64,000 nt of DNA from Chloroflexales bacterium ZM16-3 (GCA_004138175.2 RYFE02000006.1:124001-188000); one strand, 5' to 3'; shown: positions 1 to 8,631, counted from the stretch's first letter. Numbers and translations: made by a program. The notes: generated from the sequence alone by a model not told the origin.

Positions 1-330
1 ATCCCCTCGCGTGATGATGAGGATCCGCGCAGCGACGCGCAGCGCGCCCTGGACGGGCTGAGCAACCTGCCCTTCCCCATGGGCCGCAGCGGCCTAGCCC
101 GCGTACTCAAGGGCGCCGCCAGCAGCCCGGTCGAGCCCGAGCGCTGCCCGGAGTTCGGCGCGCTGCGCCACCTGGCCCAGAGCGCCATTGATGACCTCGT
201 CGAGCGGCTGGTCGCCGATGGCTACATCCAGCGCGACGAGCAAGACGAGTACCGCCGGCTCTCGCTCTCGCTGCTGGGCAAGAAGGCCCGCCGCGACCCG
301 GCCTACCTGCCGGAGTGGGCTGGCGGGTAG
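1..330 (+). CDS. C-terminal end of a DNA helicase (RQC-like winged helix), partial
   Basis: The reading frame is open from base 1 to a TAG stop at 328-330, so only the last 109 codons are present. The visible part (FPMGRSGLARVLKG, then IDDLVERLVADGYIQRDEQDEYRRLSLS and LGKKA) looks like the winged-helix RQC region found at the C-terminus of RecQ helicases and of some Chloroflexota UvrD-type helicases. That region normally binds duplex DNA next to the motor domains. No motor motif lies inside the window, so the superfamily cannot be decided. The stop codon lies inside a 28-bp palindrome (327-354) that also holds the stop of the convergent STAND gene. Confidence 0.6.
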   Translation: MPSRDDEDPRSDAQRALDGLSNLPFPMGRSGLARVLKGAASSPVEPERCPEFGALRHLAQSAIDDLVERLVADGYIQRDEQDEYRRLSLSLLGKKARRDPAYLPEWAGG

Positions 331-354
331 GGGCGATTCGCGAATCGCCCCTAC
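327..354. repeat. 28-bp perfect palindrome, GTAGGGGCG family, copy 1
   Basis: Each arm is GTAGGGGCGATTCG and the two arms are exact reverse complements with no loop. The palindrome carries the TAG stop of the helicase gene on the plus strand and the TAG stop of the STAND gene on the minus strand. Related copies are at 9348, 12346, 35777 and 42821. Confidence 0.9.
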
Positions 355-2816
355 GATGCGATCCTCCCCAGCAGCTCGCGCACCGCGGCGATCTTATGGT
401 GCCCCGGGTGGAGCAGCTCGGTGTAGATGGCCAGCGCCCTCTCCAGATAGCCTCTGGCGGCGGCATCGCCCTGGGCGAGCAGCAGATCGCCCAGGCTCTC
501 CAGCTTCCATGCCGTCTCGATGTGCCGCTCGCCCAGGGTGGACACACAGATAGTGAGCGCACGTTCCAGGTATGTGTGCGCCGCCGCGAGGTCGCCCTGG
601 GCCTGGAGCACGTGGGCTAGGCTGCGCATGCTCTCTGCCGCGTGGAAGTGGTTGGGGCCAAACACCGTGTTGCGCATGGCGAGCGCCCGCTCGTGGTAGC
701 GGCGAGCGCCAACGTAGTCGCCCTGCGCGAAGAGCACCTCGCCGAGGTTGTTGAGGGTCTGAGCCGTAGCTGGGTTGTTGGCTGGCAGCACCTGCTCGCG
801 TATCGCCAGGGCCAGCTTGAGGTAGCGCCGTGCCCTAGCATGCTCGCCGCGATGCAAGAGGACATAGCCCAGATTACTCAGCGTGCGGGCCACCCCGGCA
901 TCTTTCAGGCCAAAGTTCTGTCGGCGGATCAGCAGCGCCCGCCGCAGGTGAGCGCATGCAGCGGCGTGCTCGTCGAGGTGGAACAGTAGGTAGCCCAGGT
1001 TGTTGCAGTCAGTCGCCGTCTCGATGTGGTCGGGGCCGAGCGCCCGCTCGTGAATGGCCAGGGCCCGCTCGAAGGGCGCGCGCGCCGCCGCAAAGGAGCC
1101 CTGAAACTGGTAGGCCAGCCCGAGCAGGCTCAGGCTCGTCGCGACATCGGGGTGGTCGGGGCCGCGCAGCGCCTCGTGGATGGCCAGGGACTGGGCGATC
1201 ACACGCTGGGCCTCGCTGAACATGTCGAGCAGGATCAGCTGCCAGCCAAGCTCGGCGCACAGATCGGCGGCGAGCGCGTCCGTGCGCGGAGCGGCTGTGC
1301 TAGTCACCGCACGCAGGTGTGGCTGGAGGACGCGCATAGGTATCGGCAGCCGATCCTCGTTCAGGCGCTGGGCCTCGGCGAGCACGACGCGCTCGACCGC
1401 CGTCTGGGCCTCGGCGTCGTCGGCCACGGCGCGCACAAAGCCGGCGACCAGCCGATGCATGCGCAGCGCGCCGCCCTCCCGCGACTCGATCAGGCCCAGG
1501 TCGCCGACCAGTCGGGTGAGCGCATCCTCGCCCAGGGCGTGCGGATCTGCATCAGGGGCCGTGACGGTCGCCAGGAGCAGGGCGCACGGCAGCGTCTCAC
1601 CAGGCGCAAAGCAAGCCGCACGGGCCAGCAGCCGCAGGGCCAGCAGGTCGGTGGGAACCTCGGGGCGCAGCCGACGGTAGCTGAGCGCGAAGGCGCGGGC
1701 GATGTGCTGATCATGGCGGGTCGGGGAGAAGTCGCCGCCTTGGAGTGAGCTGTGCGTGTGCGCCTGATCCTGAGCCCCGCGCAGCTCGTCCAGGTAGCTG
1801 GCCGGGCTCAGGCTGAGGTAGCGGTGGGCCATGTAGCTTCCGGCCATGTGCAGGGCCAGCGGCAGGTCGCCCAACTCGGCGGCGATCGCGTCGAGGTCGG
1901 CCAGGGCCGCCGGGCTGGCAAAGACCGACTCGGCGTCGGGCAGGTTGGCGCAGTAGGCGCGCAGCAGGGCCAGGCTCTCGGCGCGCTCAAGGGCGTGCAG
2001 CCGCAGCACCTGCGAGACCAGGGCCGGGCTCCAGCGGGCGCGGCGGCTGGTCACGAGCACGCGGCAGCCGCCGGTTGGCGGGCGCCACTCGGCCAGCAGC
2101 GCCTCGTCCTCGCAGTTGTCGAAGACCAGCAGGCGCGGCAGCGGTTCGCGCCATGCGGCCCGCACCAGTCGCACCTGGCGATCAAAGGGCAGCGAGTCGA
2201 AGTCGGGGTGCAGGGCGAGATTCTCGGCGCGACCGCAGGCGGCCACGCCATCGGCGACGGCGGCGGGGTCGCCAAAGCTAACCCAGAAGACGCCGCCGGG
2301 GAAGAACTGGCCGTAGCGGTGGACGAACTCGCATGCCAGCTGAGTCTTGCCCGCGCCGCCGATCCCGCAGATGGCCGCCGTGGCATCGGACTCGCGCAGG
2401 GCCGCCGCCAGGGCCAGCAGCTCGGCGGCGCGCCCGGTGAAGAGCCGGTTGCGGTGGAGCGGCATCAGTGAGGACGCCGGGATAGCTGCGGGCTGGGGGG
2501 GCGCGTCGACCGGCATGCTCTTGGGGCAGGGCGAGGCTGCGGGGGCGAAGAGCTGCGCCAGCTCGGGCGGGGCGGGGAACCGCTTGCGGCCGCTCACCTC
2601 CCAGAAGCGGCGCGCCGTCGTCTCGTCGCTCACCGCCCCGCGTTCGACAAACAGCTCGACGAGCTGGAGCAGGTCGGCGGGCGCGGGCGCGCCGCGCTTC
2701 TCCCAGAGGACGACGGTGTTGACGTGTTTGCCGAGGGCCTGGGAGAGGGTCTTCTGGGTCAGCGGCGGGTGGCAGCGGTCGCGGTAGTAGGCGATGCGGT
2801 TGGGAGAGGAGGACAC
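351..2816 (-). CDS. XRE-type HTH / NB-ARC / TPR STAND regulator
   Basis: The 821-residue protein has an N-terminal XRE-like helix-turn-helix (about residues 9-50, LTQKTLSQALGKHVNTVVLW). An NB-ARC STAND NTPase follows: Walker A GIGGAGKTQL at 151-160, Walker B-like LLVFDNCEDE, the TSRR sensor and a GLPL-like DLPLAL. A C-terminal block of kinesin-light-chain-like TPRs runs from about 515 to 815 (repeating NNLG, ALAI and ALGPDH words). Such proteins are ligand-gated oligomeric switches; here the effector end is a DNA-binding domain, so a transcriptional role is likely. The GTG at 2816 is chosen because homology begins right after it; an upstream ATG at 2879 would add 21 unlike residues and would lie upstream of the predicted transcription start. 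Two 10-bp direct repeats at 2851-2870 lie upstream. Confidence 0.85.
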   Translation of the reverse strand: MSSSPNRIAYYRDRCHPPLTQKTLSQALGKHVNTVVLWEKRGAPAPADLLQLVELFVERGAVSDETTARRFWEVSGRKRFPAPPELAQLFAPAASPCPKSMPVDAPPQPAAIPASSLMPLHRNRLFTGRAAELLALAAALRESDATAAICGIGGAGKTQLACEFVHRYGQFFPGGVFWVSFGDPAAVADGVAACGRAENLALHPDFDSLPFDRQVRLVRAAWREPLPRLLVFDNCEDEALLAEWRPPTGGCRVLVTSRRARWSPALVSQVLRLHALERAESLALLRAYCANLPDAESVFASPAALADLDAIAAELGDLPLALHMAGSYMAHRYLSLSPASYLDELRGAQDQAHTHSSLQGGDFSPTRHDQHIARAFALSYRRLRPEVPTDLLALRLLARAACFAPGETLPCALLLATVTAPDADPHALGEDALTRLVGDLGLIESREGGALRMHRLVAGFVRAVADDAEAQTAVERVVLAEAQRLNEDRLPIPMRVLQPHLRAVTSTAAPRTDALAADLCAELGWQLILLDMFSEAQRVIAQSLAIHEALRGPDHPDVATSLSLLGLAYQFQGSFAAARAPFERALAIHERALGPDHIETATDCNNLGYLLFHLDEHAAACAHLRRALLIRRQNFGLKDAGVARTLSNLGYVLLHRGEHARARRYLKLALAIREQVLPANNPATAQTLNNLGEVLFAQGDYVGARRYHERALAMRNTVFGPNHFHAAESMRSLAHVLQAQGDLAAAHTYLERALTICVSTLGERHIETAWKLESLGDLLLAQGDAAARGYLERALAIYTELLHPGHHKIAAVRELLGRIAS

Positions 2817-2850
2817 TGGGCAACCCTGACGCGTGTGGCAGCGGGCGTAA

Positions 2851-2874
2851 GACTCACAACGACTCACAATTATA
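2851..2874 (-). promoter_or_regulatory. Promoter -10 with tandem decamer operator of the STAND gene
   Basis: On the minus strand TATAAT (2869-2874) runs into two direct 10-bp repeats, ATTGTGAGTC and GTTGTGAGTC (2870-2851), spaced one helical turn apart and covering the expected start point. No good -35 is visible, which fits an activator- or repressor-controlled promoter. Binding by the gene's own HTH is an inference. Confidence 0.5.
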
Positions 2875-3008
2875 CACACTTCCTGGCAGCGTGCGGAGCG
2901 CTACAGTAGAGGCGTTGCTACAGACGATGGCGGGGGCGCTGGCGCCCTCTCCCGCCGCCTGCCCGAAACCACCTGCACCTCTGTCCATCCAACATTCAGG
3001 AAGCACCT

Positions 3009-4931
3009 ATGCACACGCCTCGCATCCCCCTCCTCATCGGAACATTCCTCATTATCGCATTAGGTATCGGCGCTGACCTATCTCCGCGCACCTTCGCCGC
3101 CCCCAGCATGACCCAAGCGAGCACGCAGAGCGTTGCCGATCTTGGCCTGAAGCTGCCATTCCCGCCGGGTAAGGAGTGGAAGATAACCGCTGGCTGGGAC
3201 GCCACCCCTAATCATCAACAGAATTGGGATTGGCGGGCTGTAGACTTTGTGCCTGTAGGCGTCACATGCAAAGGCCAGCCGATCATCGCTGCAGCCCCCG
3301 GCGTTGTCAGAAACACCAATACAGGCATTATCGGAACGCGCTCTGCCCGCCACGAGGTCGAGATTGATCATGGGACCTTTAATGGGGTCAACTACCGCAC
3401 GCTCTATGTCCACCTGGATACGATCACGGTCAGCGATGGGCAGAACGTCACATACGGCACGAAGATCGGCACCTGCGGCGATTGGGCCGCTCCCGACGGC
3501 GCACATCTGCACTTCCAACTGTTTCAAGGCCCTGTCTGGGACGCAACCGATGGCATAATCCCCGTCCCGATCAATGGTATTACTGATCAGAATAGCCTAA
3601 AGGCTGGCCAGGTCGGCCTTTATTCGACGAATAGCGGTATCGCTCCGCCCAAGATGGACATCAACACGCCCGGCGACGGACAGACTGTCGCGGGCGACTT
3701 TGTGATCGGCGGGTGGGCGATCCACGAGGCCGCAGCGAGTGGCACTGGGGTGAATGAGGTCCATATCTACTTTGACGGCGGTGCGGGAAGCGGGGCGCGC
3801 AGTGTGGCGGCGACCTACGGCATCCGTCGCGATGATGTCGCTACAGCATTCGGCGACCGCTACCGCTACGCAGGGTACCAGTTCGCACTCAATTCGTCCG
3901 AGCTGAGCATCGGGCAGCATACCATCCATGTCTACGCGCACAGCACGGCCATCGATCAGTGGCAGGAGATGACGCGAACCTTTACTGTCGCAAATGCGGC
4001 ACCAAATGTGCCCATCCAAGCTACGCCAAACAGCGGTGCTACCGTCACTGGGCCGACGGTGCAGTTTACCTGGCAGGATCCCGGCGACGCCGATAACCGA
4101 CCGCGCAACTACCGCGACTACCTGATCGAAGTGAAGGATAGCGGAGGACAGATCGTCGCCCAAATGCCGTGGACGGCGACGACGAGCTGGAATACGAGCC
4201 TTGCTGATGGCGCCTACACGTGGCATATCCAGTCGGGTGATGGTGCCGTCGGCAGCGGATGGTCAGCCGACTGGGGCTTCACGGTGCAAACGCTGCGCCA
4301 AACGCCAACCGCACCTAGTAACTTTACGGTGAGCGGTACGACGGAGTACGGCGTCAGTTTAAGCTGGCAGGACAATGCCAGTAACGAGAGTGGCTACCGC
4401 ATCTACCGCTGGAACGGGAGCGGCTGGCCGCTGTACGCCAGCCTTGGGCCAGATGTGACGAGCTTCACCGATAGCGGGCTGCTCTGCAACCAGGGCTACT
4501 CGTATCGGCTGGCGGTCTTCAACGACGCAGGCGAGGTGTTTGTCGATGGCTGGATCGACGGCTTCACCACCGCCTGCCAGACGGCACCGTTGCCCGCTGC
4601 ACCGACGGGCTTTCAGACGAGCAGCACCAATGAGCACAACGCTATGCTCACATGGCAGGACAATGCCAATAACGAGAGCGGCTACCGCATCTATCGCTGG
4701 AATGGGGTCGACTGGCCGCTCTACGCCAGCCTTGAGCCAGACGTGACGAGCTTCCTCGACAGCGAGTTGCTCTGCAACCAAGGCTACTCGTATCAACTGG
4801 CGGTCTTCAACGCTGCGGGTGAGGTGTTTGTCGATGGCTGGATCGACGCGTTCACCACCGCCTGTCAGACCACCAACCCGATTGACCCAGGCAGCGACTA
4901 TCGCGTGTTCCTCCCGATCATCCGGCGCTAA
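3009..4931 (+). CDS. Secreted M23-family peptidase-like protein with Fn3 repeats
   Basis: This 640-residue protein starts with a signal peptide (about residues 1-31, hydrophobic core LLIGTFLIIALGI). A LytM/M23-like beta-domain follows (about 50-185) with DWRAVDF and AHLHFQLF, which match the metal-binding His-x(3)-Asp and HxH sites; the first site reads AVDF instead of HxGxD, so catalysis is uncertain. A beta-rich domain (about 215-335) precedes three Fn3-like modules. The last two, about 96 residues each, are nearly identical (SWQDNA, NESGYRIYRWNG, LCNQGYSY), which points to recent duplication. The protein ends RVFLPIIRR, a tail shared with the DUF11 protein at 29925. The likely role is cell-wall binding or hydrolysis outside the cell. 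AGGAAG precedes the start. Confidence 0.8.
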   Translation: MHTPRIPLLIGTFLIIALGIGADLSPRTFAAPSMTQASTQSVADLGLKLPFPPGKEWKITAGWDATPNHQQNWDWRAVDFVPVGVTCKGQPIIAAAPGVVRNTNTGIIGTRSARHEVEIDHGTFNGVNYRTLYVHLDTITVSDGQNVTYGTKIGTCGDWAAPDGAHLHFQLFQGPVWDATDGIIPVPINGITDQNSLKAGQVGLYSTNSGIAPPKMDINTPGDGQTVAGDFVIGGWAIHEAAASGTGVNEVHIYFDGGAGSGARSVAATYGIRRDDVATAFGDRYRYAGYQFALNSSELSIGQHTIHVYAHSTAIDQWQEMTRTFTVANAAPNVPIQATPNSGATVTGPTVQFTWQDPGDADNRPRNYRDYLIEVKDSGGQIVAQMPWTATTSWNTSLADGAYTWHIQSGDGAVGSGWSADWGFTVQTLRQTPTAPSNFTVSGTTEYGVSLSWQDNASNESGYRIYRWNGSGWPLYASLGPDVTSFTDSGLLCNQGYSYRLAVFNDAGEVFVDGWIDGFTTACQTAPLPAAPTGFQTSSTNEHNAMLTWQDNANNESGYRIYRWNGVDWPLYASLEPDVTSFLDSELLCNQGYSYQLAVFNAAGEVFVDGWIDAFTTACQTTNPIDPGSDYRVFLPIIRR

Positions 4932-4963
4932 GGCACCGGACATTCTCACGCGTGCGACGCTAT

Positions 4964-5040
4964 CTATAGTGCTGAGCAGATTGTCGCCCAGATGCCGTGG
5001 GCGGTGACGGCGAACTGGAGCGCGGTGCTTGCCGATGGTT
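4964..5040 (+). pseudogene. Remnant of a duplicated segment of the M23/Fn3 gene
   Basis: About 66 nt here, translating as EQIVAQMPWAVTANWS then AVLADG, match the upstream gene at about 4143-4209 (GQIVAQMPWTATTSWN then TSLADG). There is no start codon and no flanking module. It reads as a scrap of a second copy or of a lost longer C-terminus. Confidence 0.65.
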
Positions 5041-5097
5041 GTGTATGCAAAAAAGCGGGATGCCAGCTTCACTGGCATCCCGCTTTTTTGTATACAC
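5041..5097. terminator. Bidirectional terminator hairpin
   Basis: A long stem (core GCGGGATGCCAG / CTGGCATCCCGC) is flanked by AAAAAA on the left and TTTTTT on the right, and outer GTGTAT/ATACAC pairs extend it. It lies between convergent genes and suits factor-independent termination in both directions. The loop CTTCA differs by one base from the TTCG centre of sister hairpins at 20350 and 53232. Confidence 0.8.
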
Positions 5098-5108
5098 TTG
5101 GGGAACCC

Positions 5109-5657
5109 CTACCCCTCGGTGAGGAACCACAGCCCGCCCACCTCGATCACCGGCATGCTATCGCCCTCCTGGCCGATCACCTCGGAGAGGCTGCCGGTGC
5201 GCTCGCGCAGCACCTCGCCCTGATCGTCGAGCCAGCGCAAGACGAAGGCACCATCCACCACCCGCACCAGCGCCTGGTTCCCATTACGGCTGAGCAGCTC
5301 GACCCGGCTGGAGGTGATCGCCAGTGTGGCCTTCGTGCCAACTACGGGGCTGGTGGAGGTGTTGGCGAAGCTGGCGAGCGTGTCGTTGAAGGCTGCGCGC
5401 TGGTCGATCCGCTCGCCTGGCGCGAAGTAGCCGGCCAGGCGCTCGGCCCACCTGCGCCGGGCCTCCACATTGCTCAGGCTCGGGTCCTGCATGGCGCGGT
5501 TTAGATCTTCGATGAAGCTCTCGACCACGCCCTCGGGGGTCGGGCCGCCGCCACTCGCGCCGTCGTCGGCGGGGGGGGCGGCGCAGCCGACCAGGGCGAG
5601 GATGAGCAGGATGATAGCCGATAGCCGATAGCCGATAGCCGATAGCCGGACGGACAT
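5109..5657 (-). CDS. Lipoprotein of unknown function; heptamer repeats encode its signal peptide
   Basis: The 182-residue protein starts MSVRLSAIGYRLSAI and reaches a lipobox LVGC, then a Gly/Pro-rich linker and a folded region with alpha then beta character (SFIEDLNRAM, then VVDGAFVLRWLDDQGEV, ending VIEVGGLWFLTEG), as in NTF2-like lipoproteins. The ATG at 5657 is preferred over the ATG at 5837 because the extra 60 residues translate a GC-rich intergenic repeat, and AAGG precedes 5657. Part of the signal peptide is coded by five tandem copies of GGCTATC (5613-5647). No enzyme motif is seen; an envelope location is inferred from the lipobox. Confidence 0.7.
   Translation of the reverse strand: MSVRLSAIGYRLSAIILLILALVGCAAPPADDGASGGGPTPEGVVESFIEDLNRAMQDPSLSNVEARRRWAERLAGYFAPGERIDQRAAFNDTLASFANTSTSPVVGTKATLAITSSRVELLSRNGNQALVRVVDGAFVLRWLDDQGEVLRERTGSLSEVIGQEGDSMPVIEVGGLWFLTEG
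5613..5647. repeat. Heptamer tandem repeat (GATAGCC)x5 inside a CDS
   Basis: There are five exact copies of GATAGCC, read on the minus strand as GGCTATC. Three heptamers make 21 nt, so the peptide repeats every seven residues (RLSAIGY). Confidence 0.95.
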
Positions 5658-5679
5658 CCGCACCTTATCACTAAGGCAT

Positions 5680-5730
5680 CGCCCCCCCTCTCCCGCCGCA
5701 GCGGGAGAGGGGGATGGGGGGTGAGGGCCA
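5680..5730. repeat. GC-rich hairpin repeat upstream of the lipoprotein gene
   Basis: CCCCCTCTCCCGC pairs with GCGGGAGAGGGGG across a short loop. The same type of sequence appears twice in the element at 54445-54607, so this is a lone half-copy of that dispersed repeat. Confidence 0.6.
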
Positions 5731-5833
5731 ACAAGCCTCCCCAATGCTATAAACCGCTTTGCCGCCCAAACATTCTGCTCGTCCTTAAACCCTGAGCAGG
5801 AGAGTGAGATGGGGGGTGAGGGGCGAGGCGCGC

Positions 5834-8407
5834 TCATGGCCCCACCGTAGGTGCCGGGGAGGGCGTCGCGCTGGTGTCGCGGAAGGGGCGCGGCGGGGCT
5901 GGCAGCTCGGCGCGGATGATCTGGCCGCCATTTACCAGGTAGAGGATCGGTCGCGCGCCGCTGTCATCTACGAAGATGCCATCAAGAGAATCCAGTCTCA
6001 TGTCGCCATCGGGGCGCACCTTGATCTGCTGGATCACCTTGCCGGTGACCTTGTCCATCTGGATGATCCGCTCGCTGAGTGGCTCGATCAGATAGATCGA
6101 CCCGCCGCCAGAGCTGTCGCTGGTGACAAAGAAGCGGGTCACGCCGCTGATCGGCGGGTTGATCGCCTCGGGCTTGATCTCGCTCACCGGGCGGCCCTGG
6201 CTGAAGATCAGCACATTGCCGTTGGGCTTGAGCAGGTAGATCGCCCCGTCGACAGACATATCGACCGCGCCGCTGATGTCTACATCGACGAGGCCGGTCG
6301 GGTCGAGCCAGTACTCGGGCGTGTCGCCGTAATTGCCCGACTGGAACTTGAGCACTTCGTTGGGCACGGCCCCCCAGACATAGAGGTTGCCGTCGTACTC
6401 TTTGACGGTCAGCCGGTCGCGCACGGACCAGATCTCGCTACCGCCGAGCTTCGAGTAGTTCCACTGGTTGCCGTTGCGGAAGTAGTAGCCGAAGCCCTCG
6501 GGGGCCTGATCGACGGCGACCACCTGGTCGATACGCCAGAGGGCGGCCCGCAGCGGGCCGACGACCGTCTCGCCGACCTGGTCGTTCGGCCGGAGGTAGG
6601 ACTGTGGGCTGCCGCCGTCGCGCGGGATGCGGTAGAGCTGGGCGCTCTCTTTGTCACCGCCGAGGGCGTAGATATAGCGCAGGGCATCGAGCTGGATCGG
6701 GTCGGTGACGGTGGAGGTGGCCGGGGGCACCACCACACTGGTGAAGCTGCCGGCGGGCAGCGGGTAGGTGGCCAGCACCGTGGGGCTATCGAAGAAGGTG
6801 AGGCGCTGGACGGCGGCCAGGGCGCGCTCGTACTCGCGCTGGAGCTCCTGGTAGCGCAGCCAGAGTGTTGGGTTGGTGTCGGTGACGTTCGGGCTGGCCC
6901 GCACCTCGTCGATCGCCTGGCGGGCCAGATCCAGGGCGTCGAGGGCGTCGGCCTCGCTGGCAACCTCGCGCACGGTGGCCAGGCGGCCCTCGGCGGCGGT
7001 GAAGTATTCTAGGGCGATCTGCTGGTCGTTCTGTCTCGTGAGGGTCAGGCCGTACATGATCAGGACGGAGATGACCAGGACGAGGCCCATGAGGAGCAGC
7101 CAGGGGAAGGCCGGCCCGGTGCGGCGGTAGGACAGACCATGGCCGCGCACCACCGGGGTCCGGGGCGTCTTCGGGCGGACGCGCTGGCTGCGCCTGGCCT
7201 CGTCGATGGCCAGCCAGATCTGGTTGAAGGGCAGGGCCAGGCGCTCGCGCCAGCTCAGATCGACGAAGGGGCGCTTCTCGTAGCGCGAGCGGTACGGGCG
7301 GGCCTTCGCGGCGAGGGCCGGGCCGTCGCCGAGGTCGATCCGGCGCGAGGGCGAGGGGTAGCTGCCCTCGCCGAGGTAGGCCGAGGGCGGGAGCTCGGGT
7401 GGCTTGCTGTTCTGGATGGAGCGGGCGTAGCGCTCGCCCAGCTCCTCGCCCATATCGATCGGCGCAGGGCGGGACGGCGGGTTCGCCGAGTGCTGCGGCT
7501 GCTCCGGCATTGTGCGCAGCGGGTCGGGCGATGGGGCGTCATCGGCGGGGGGCGTGCGCCGCCCGCGGACGGCTAGTGCGGCCTCGCCGGTAAATGAGGC
7601 GAGCCATCCGCGCAGCGAGCGGGCGGCGAGCCGCCCGCGCTCGCTCAGGCCCGTCGGGCTGAGCGGCTCCTGTCGGGCGGTAGGGCTGAGCGCTGGCCTC
7701 AGCTCGATCACGAGGGCGTGGGCGTCGCCCAGATCATGCTGCCCCGCCAGATCGTGCAGCCGCTCGACGACGGCGTCGGCATCCTGCATGTGCAGCAGGC
7801 GACCGGTCTCGTCGCGGGTGAGCAGGGGGGCGAAGCCGCTAGAGCAGAGGATCGCTGACTCGGTGGGGCGCAGGGTGCAGCGGTAGAGCTCCGGCTCGAT
7901 GAACAGACTGGCCCCGATAGCGCTATCCCGGCTGAAGGGAGATGCGCTGACGTGGGCCGGGTCCCACGAAGGGTGGGCAGGCAGCGCCCGCAGGGCGCCA
8001 TTGTTCATCATATACGCCTGGGCCGGCTGTACCTGGGCCACGAAGAGGTCGCTGTCCTTCAGGGCAACAACCGTGACGCCGACCGTGTCACGCTTGCCGG
8101 TGGGCTGGGCCATATTCTGCTGGTAGACCGCCTTATTGGCCGCCGTGATGGCGCGGCGCAGGGCCGCCGTAATGCTGACGGTGCTGTCCTCGTAGAAGAC
8201 CCGGCGGATGGTGCGGGCGGCCAGGTGACACGCCTGCTGGCTGTGCGGCTCCGCCGCGTCGGTCTCCACAAGAATATAGAGCGTGCCCTTGCGGGCCTCG
8301 GGAGCGAACAGCGATCCCGGCTCGGCGACCACGATCAGGTCGCTGGCCTGCTGGCGGATGCCGCCCACTAGGCCAAGCTGGCTCGCGCGCGTCTCGAATT
8401 TATGCAT
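5834..8407 (-). CDS. Membrane-anchored PP2C-like phosphatase with extracellular propeller-like domain
   Basis: The 857-residue protein has an N-terminal domain (about residues 10-265) like the PPM/PP2C fold (QASDLIVVAEPGSLF, TVGVTVVALKDSDLFVAQV, SAILCSSGFAPLL). The usual DG-rich metal motifs are poorly kept, so it may be a divergent or non-catalytic member. A charged, Pro-rich linker leads to one membrane helix (WLLLMGLVLVISVLIMYGL). A large C-terminal part has repeated blade-like beta segments (IYALGGDKESAQLYRI, LYVWGAVPNEVLKF, SIYLIEPLSERI). A signalling role across the membrane is inferred. The ATG at 8407 (MHKFETR) is chosen because the longer ORF start translates promoter and repeat DNA. 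Transcription diverges from the DtxR-like gene. Confidence 0.65.
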   Translation of the reverse strand: MHKFETRASQLGLVGGIRQQASDLIVVAEPGSLFAPEARKGTLYILVETDAAEPHSQQACHLAARTIRRVFYEDSTVSITAALRRAITAANKAVYQQNMAQPTGKRDTVGVTVVALKDSDLFVAQVQPAQAYMMNNGALRALPAHPSWDPAHVSASPFSRDSAIGASLFIEPELYRCTLRPTESAILCSSGFAPLLTRDETGRLLHMQDADAVVERLHDLAGQHDLGDAHALVIELRPALSPTARQEPLSPTGLSERGRLAARSLRGWLASFTGEAALAVRGRRTPPADDAPSPDPLRTMPEQPQHSANPPSRPAPIDMGEELGERYARSIQNSKPPELPPSAYLGEGSYPSPSRRIDLGDGPALAAKARPYRSRYEKRPFVDLSWRERLALPFNQIWLAIDEARRSQRVRPKTPRTPVVRGHGLSYRRTGPAFPWLLLMGLVLVISVLIMYGLTLTRQNDQQIALEYFTAAEGRLATVREVASEADALDALDLARQAIDEVRASPNVTDTNPTLWLRYQELQREYERALAAVQRLTFFDSPTVLATYPLPAGSFTSVVVPPATSTVTDPIQLDALRYIYALGGDKESAQLYRIPRDGGSPQSYLRPNDQVGETVVGPLRAALWRIDQVVAVDQAPEGFGYYFRNGNQWNYSKLGGSEIWSVRDRLTVKEYDGNLYVWGAVPNEVLKFQSGNYGDTPEYWLDPTGLVDVDISGAVDMSVDGAIYLLKPNGNVLIFSQGRPVSEIKPEAINPPISGVTRFFVTSDSSGGGSIYLIEPLSERIIQMDKVTGKVIQQIKVRPDGDMRLDSLDGIFVDDSGARPILYLVNGGQIIRAELPAPPRPFRDTSATPSPAPTVGP

Positions 8408-8443
8408 AGTGAAGCGGTCCCCGATCTGGTATGGTGCGGCAGG

Positions 8444-8472
8444 ATTATAGCAGCAGGGCGGGGGGGTGGCAA
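8444..8472 (-). promoter_or_regulatory. Promoter of the PP2C-like gene
   Basis: On the minus strand TTGCCA (8472-8467), a 17-bp spacer and TATAAT (8449-8444) form a good housekeeping-type promoter. The expected leader to the ATG at 8407 is about 30 nt. Confidence 0.65.
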
Positions 8473-8492
8473 GGGAAAACGGTTGGCGGCGG

Positions 8493-8521
8493 TTGCCGCG
8501 CCTGTTGGCGGGGGGTATAAT
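8493..8521 (+). promoter_or_regulatory. Promoter of the DtxR-like regulator
   Basis: TTGCCG (8493-8498), 17 bp, TATAAT (8516-8521). It is divergent from the PP2C promoter, with the two -35 boxes about 20 bp apart, so a shared regulator is possible. Confidence 0.65.
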
Positions 8522-8582
8522 GCAAGAACCGAAGGGAACAGGGGACAGCGGATAGGGAGCTGGCATCGAGTAGCTGATTGCC

Positions 8583-8603
8583 CTGTCCCCTGTCCCCTGT
8601 CCC
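8583..8603. repeat. Heptamer tandem repeat (CTGTCCC)x3
   Basis: Three exact copies lie in the leader of the DtxR-like gene. Inverted versions of the word (ACAGGGGACAG) are at about 8539-8549, so the leader RNA could fold. Confidence 0.85.
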
Positions 8604-8631
8604 CTTGAAGCTAGTGAGTCAGGAGCAGTCC

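Noticed and set aside
4992-5504. 170-aa plus-strand open frame after the Fn3 protein
   Set aside because: Its first 16 codons are the duplicated scrap; the rest runs through the terminator and antisense to the lipoprotein gene.
5804-7012. 402-aa open frame on the plus strand opposite the PP2C-like gene
   Set aside because: Low-complexity Asp/Val/Ala translation with no family match; the opposite strand encodes a coherent multi-domain protein.
8578-8631. ATG start for the DtxR-like gene in the CTGTCCC repeat
   Set aside because: The 18 extra residues translate a tandem repeat, and the GTG at 8632 has AGGAG six bases upstream.
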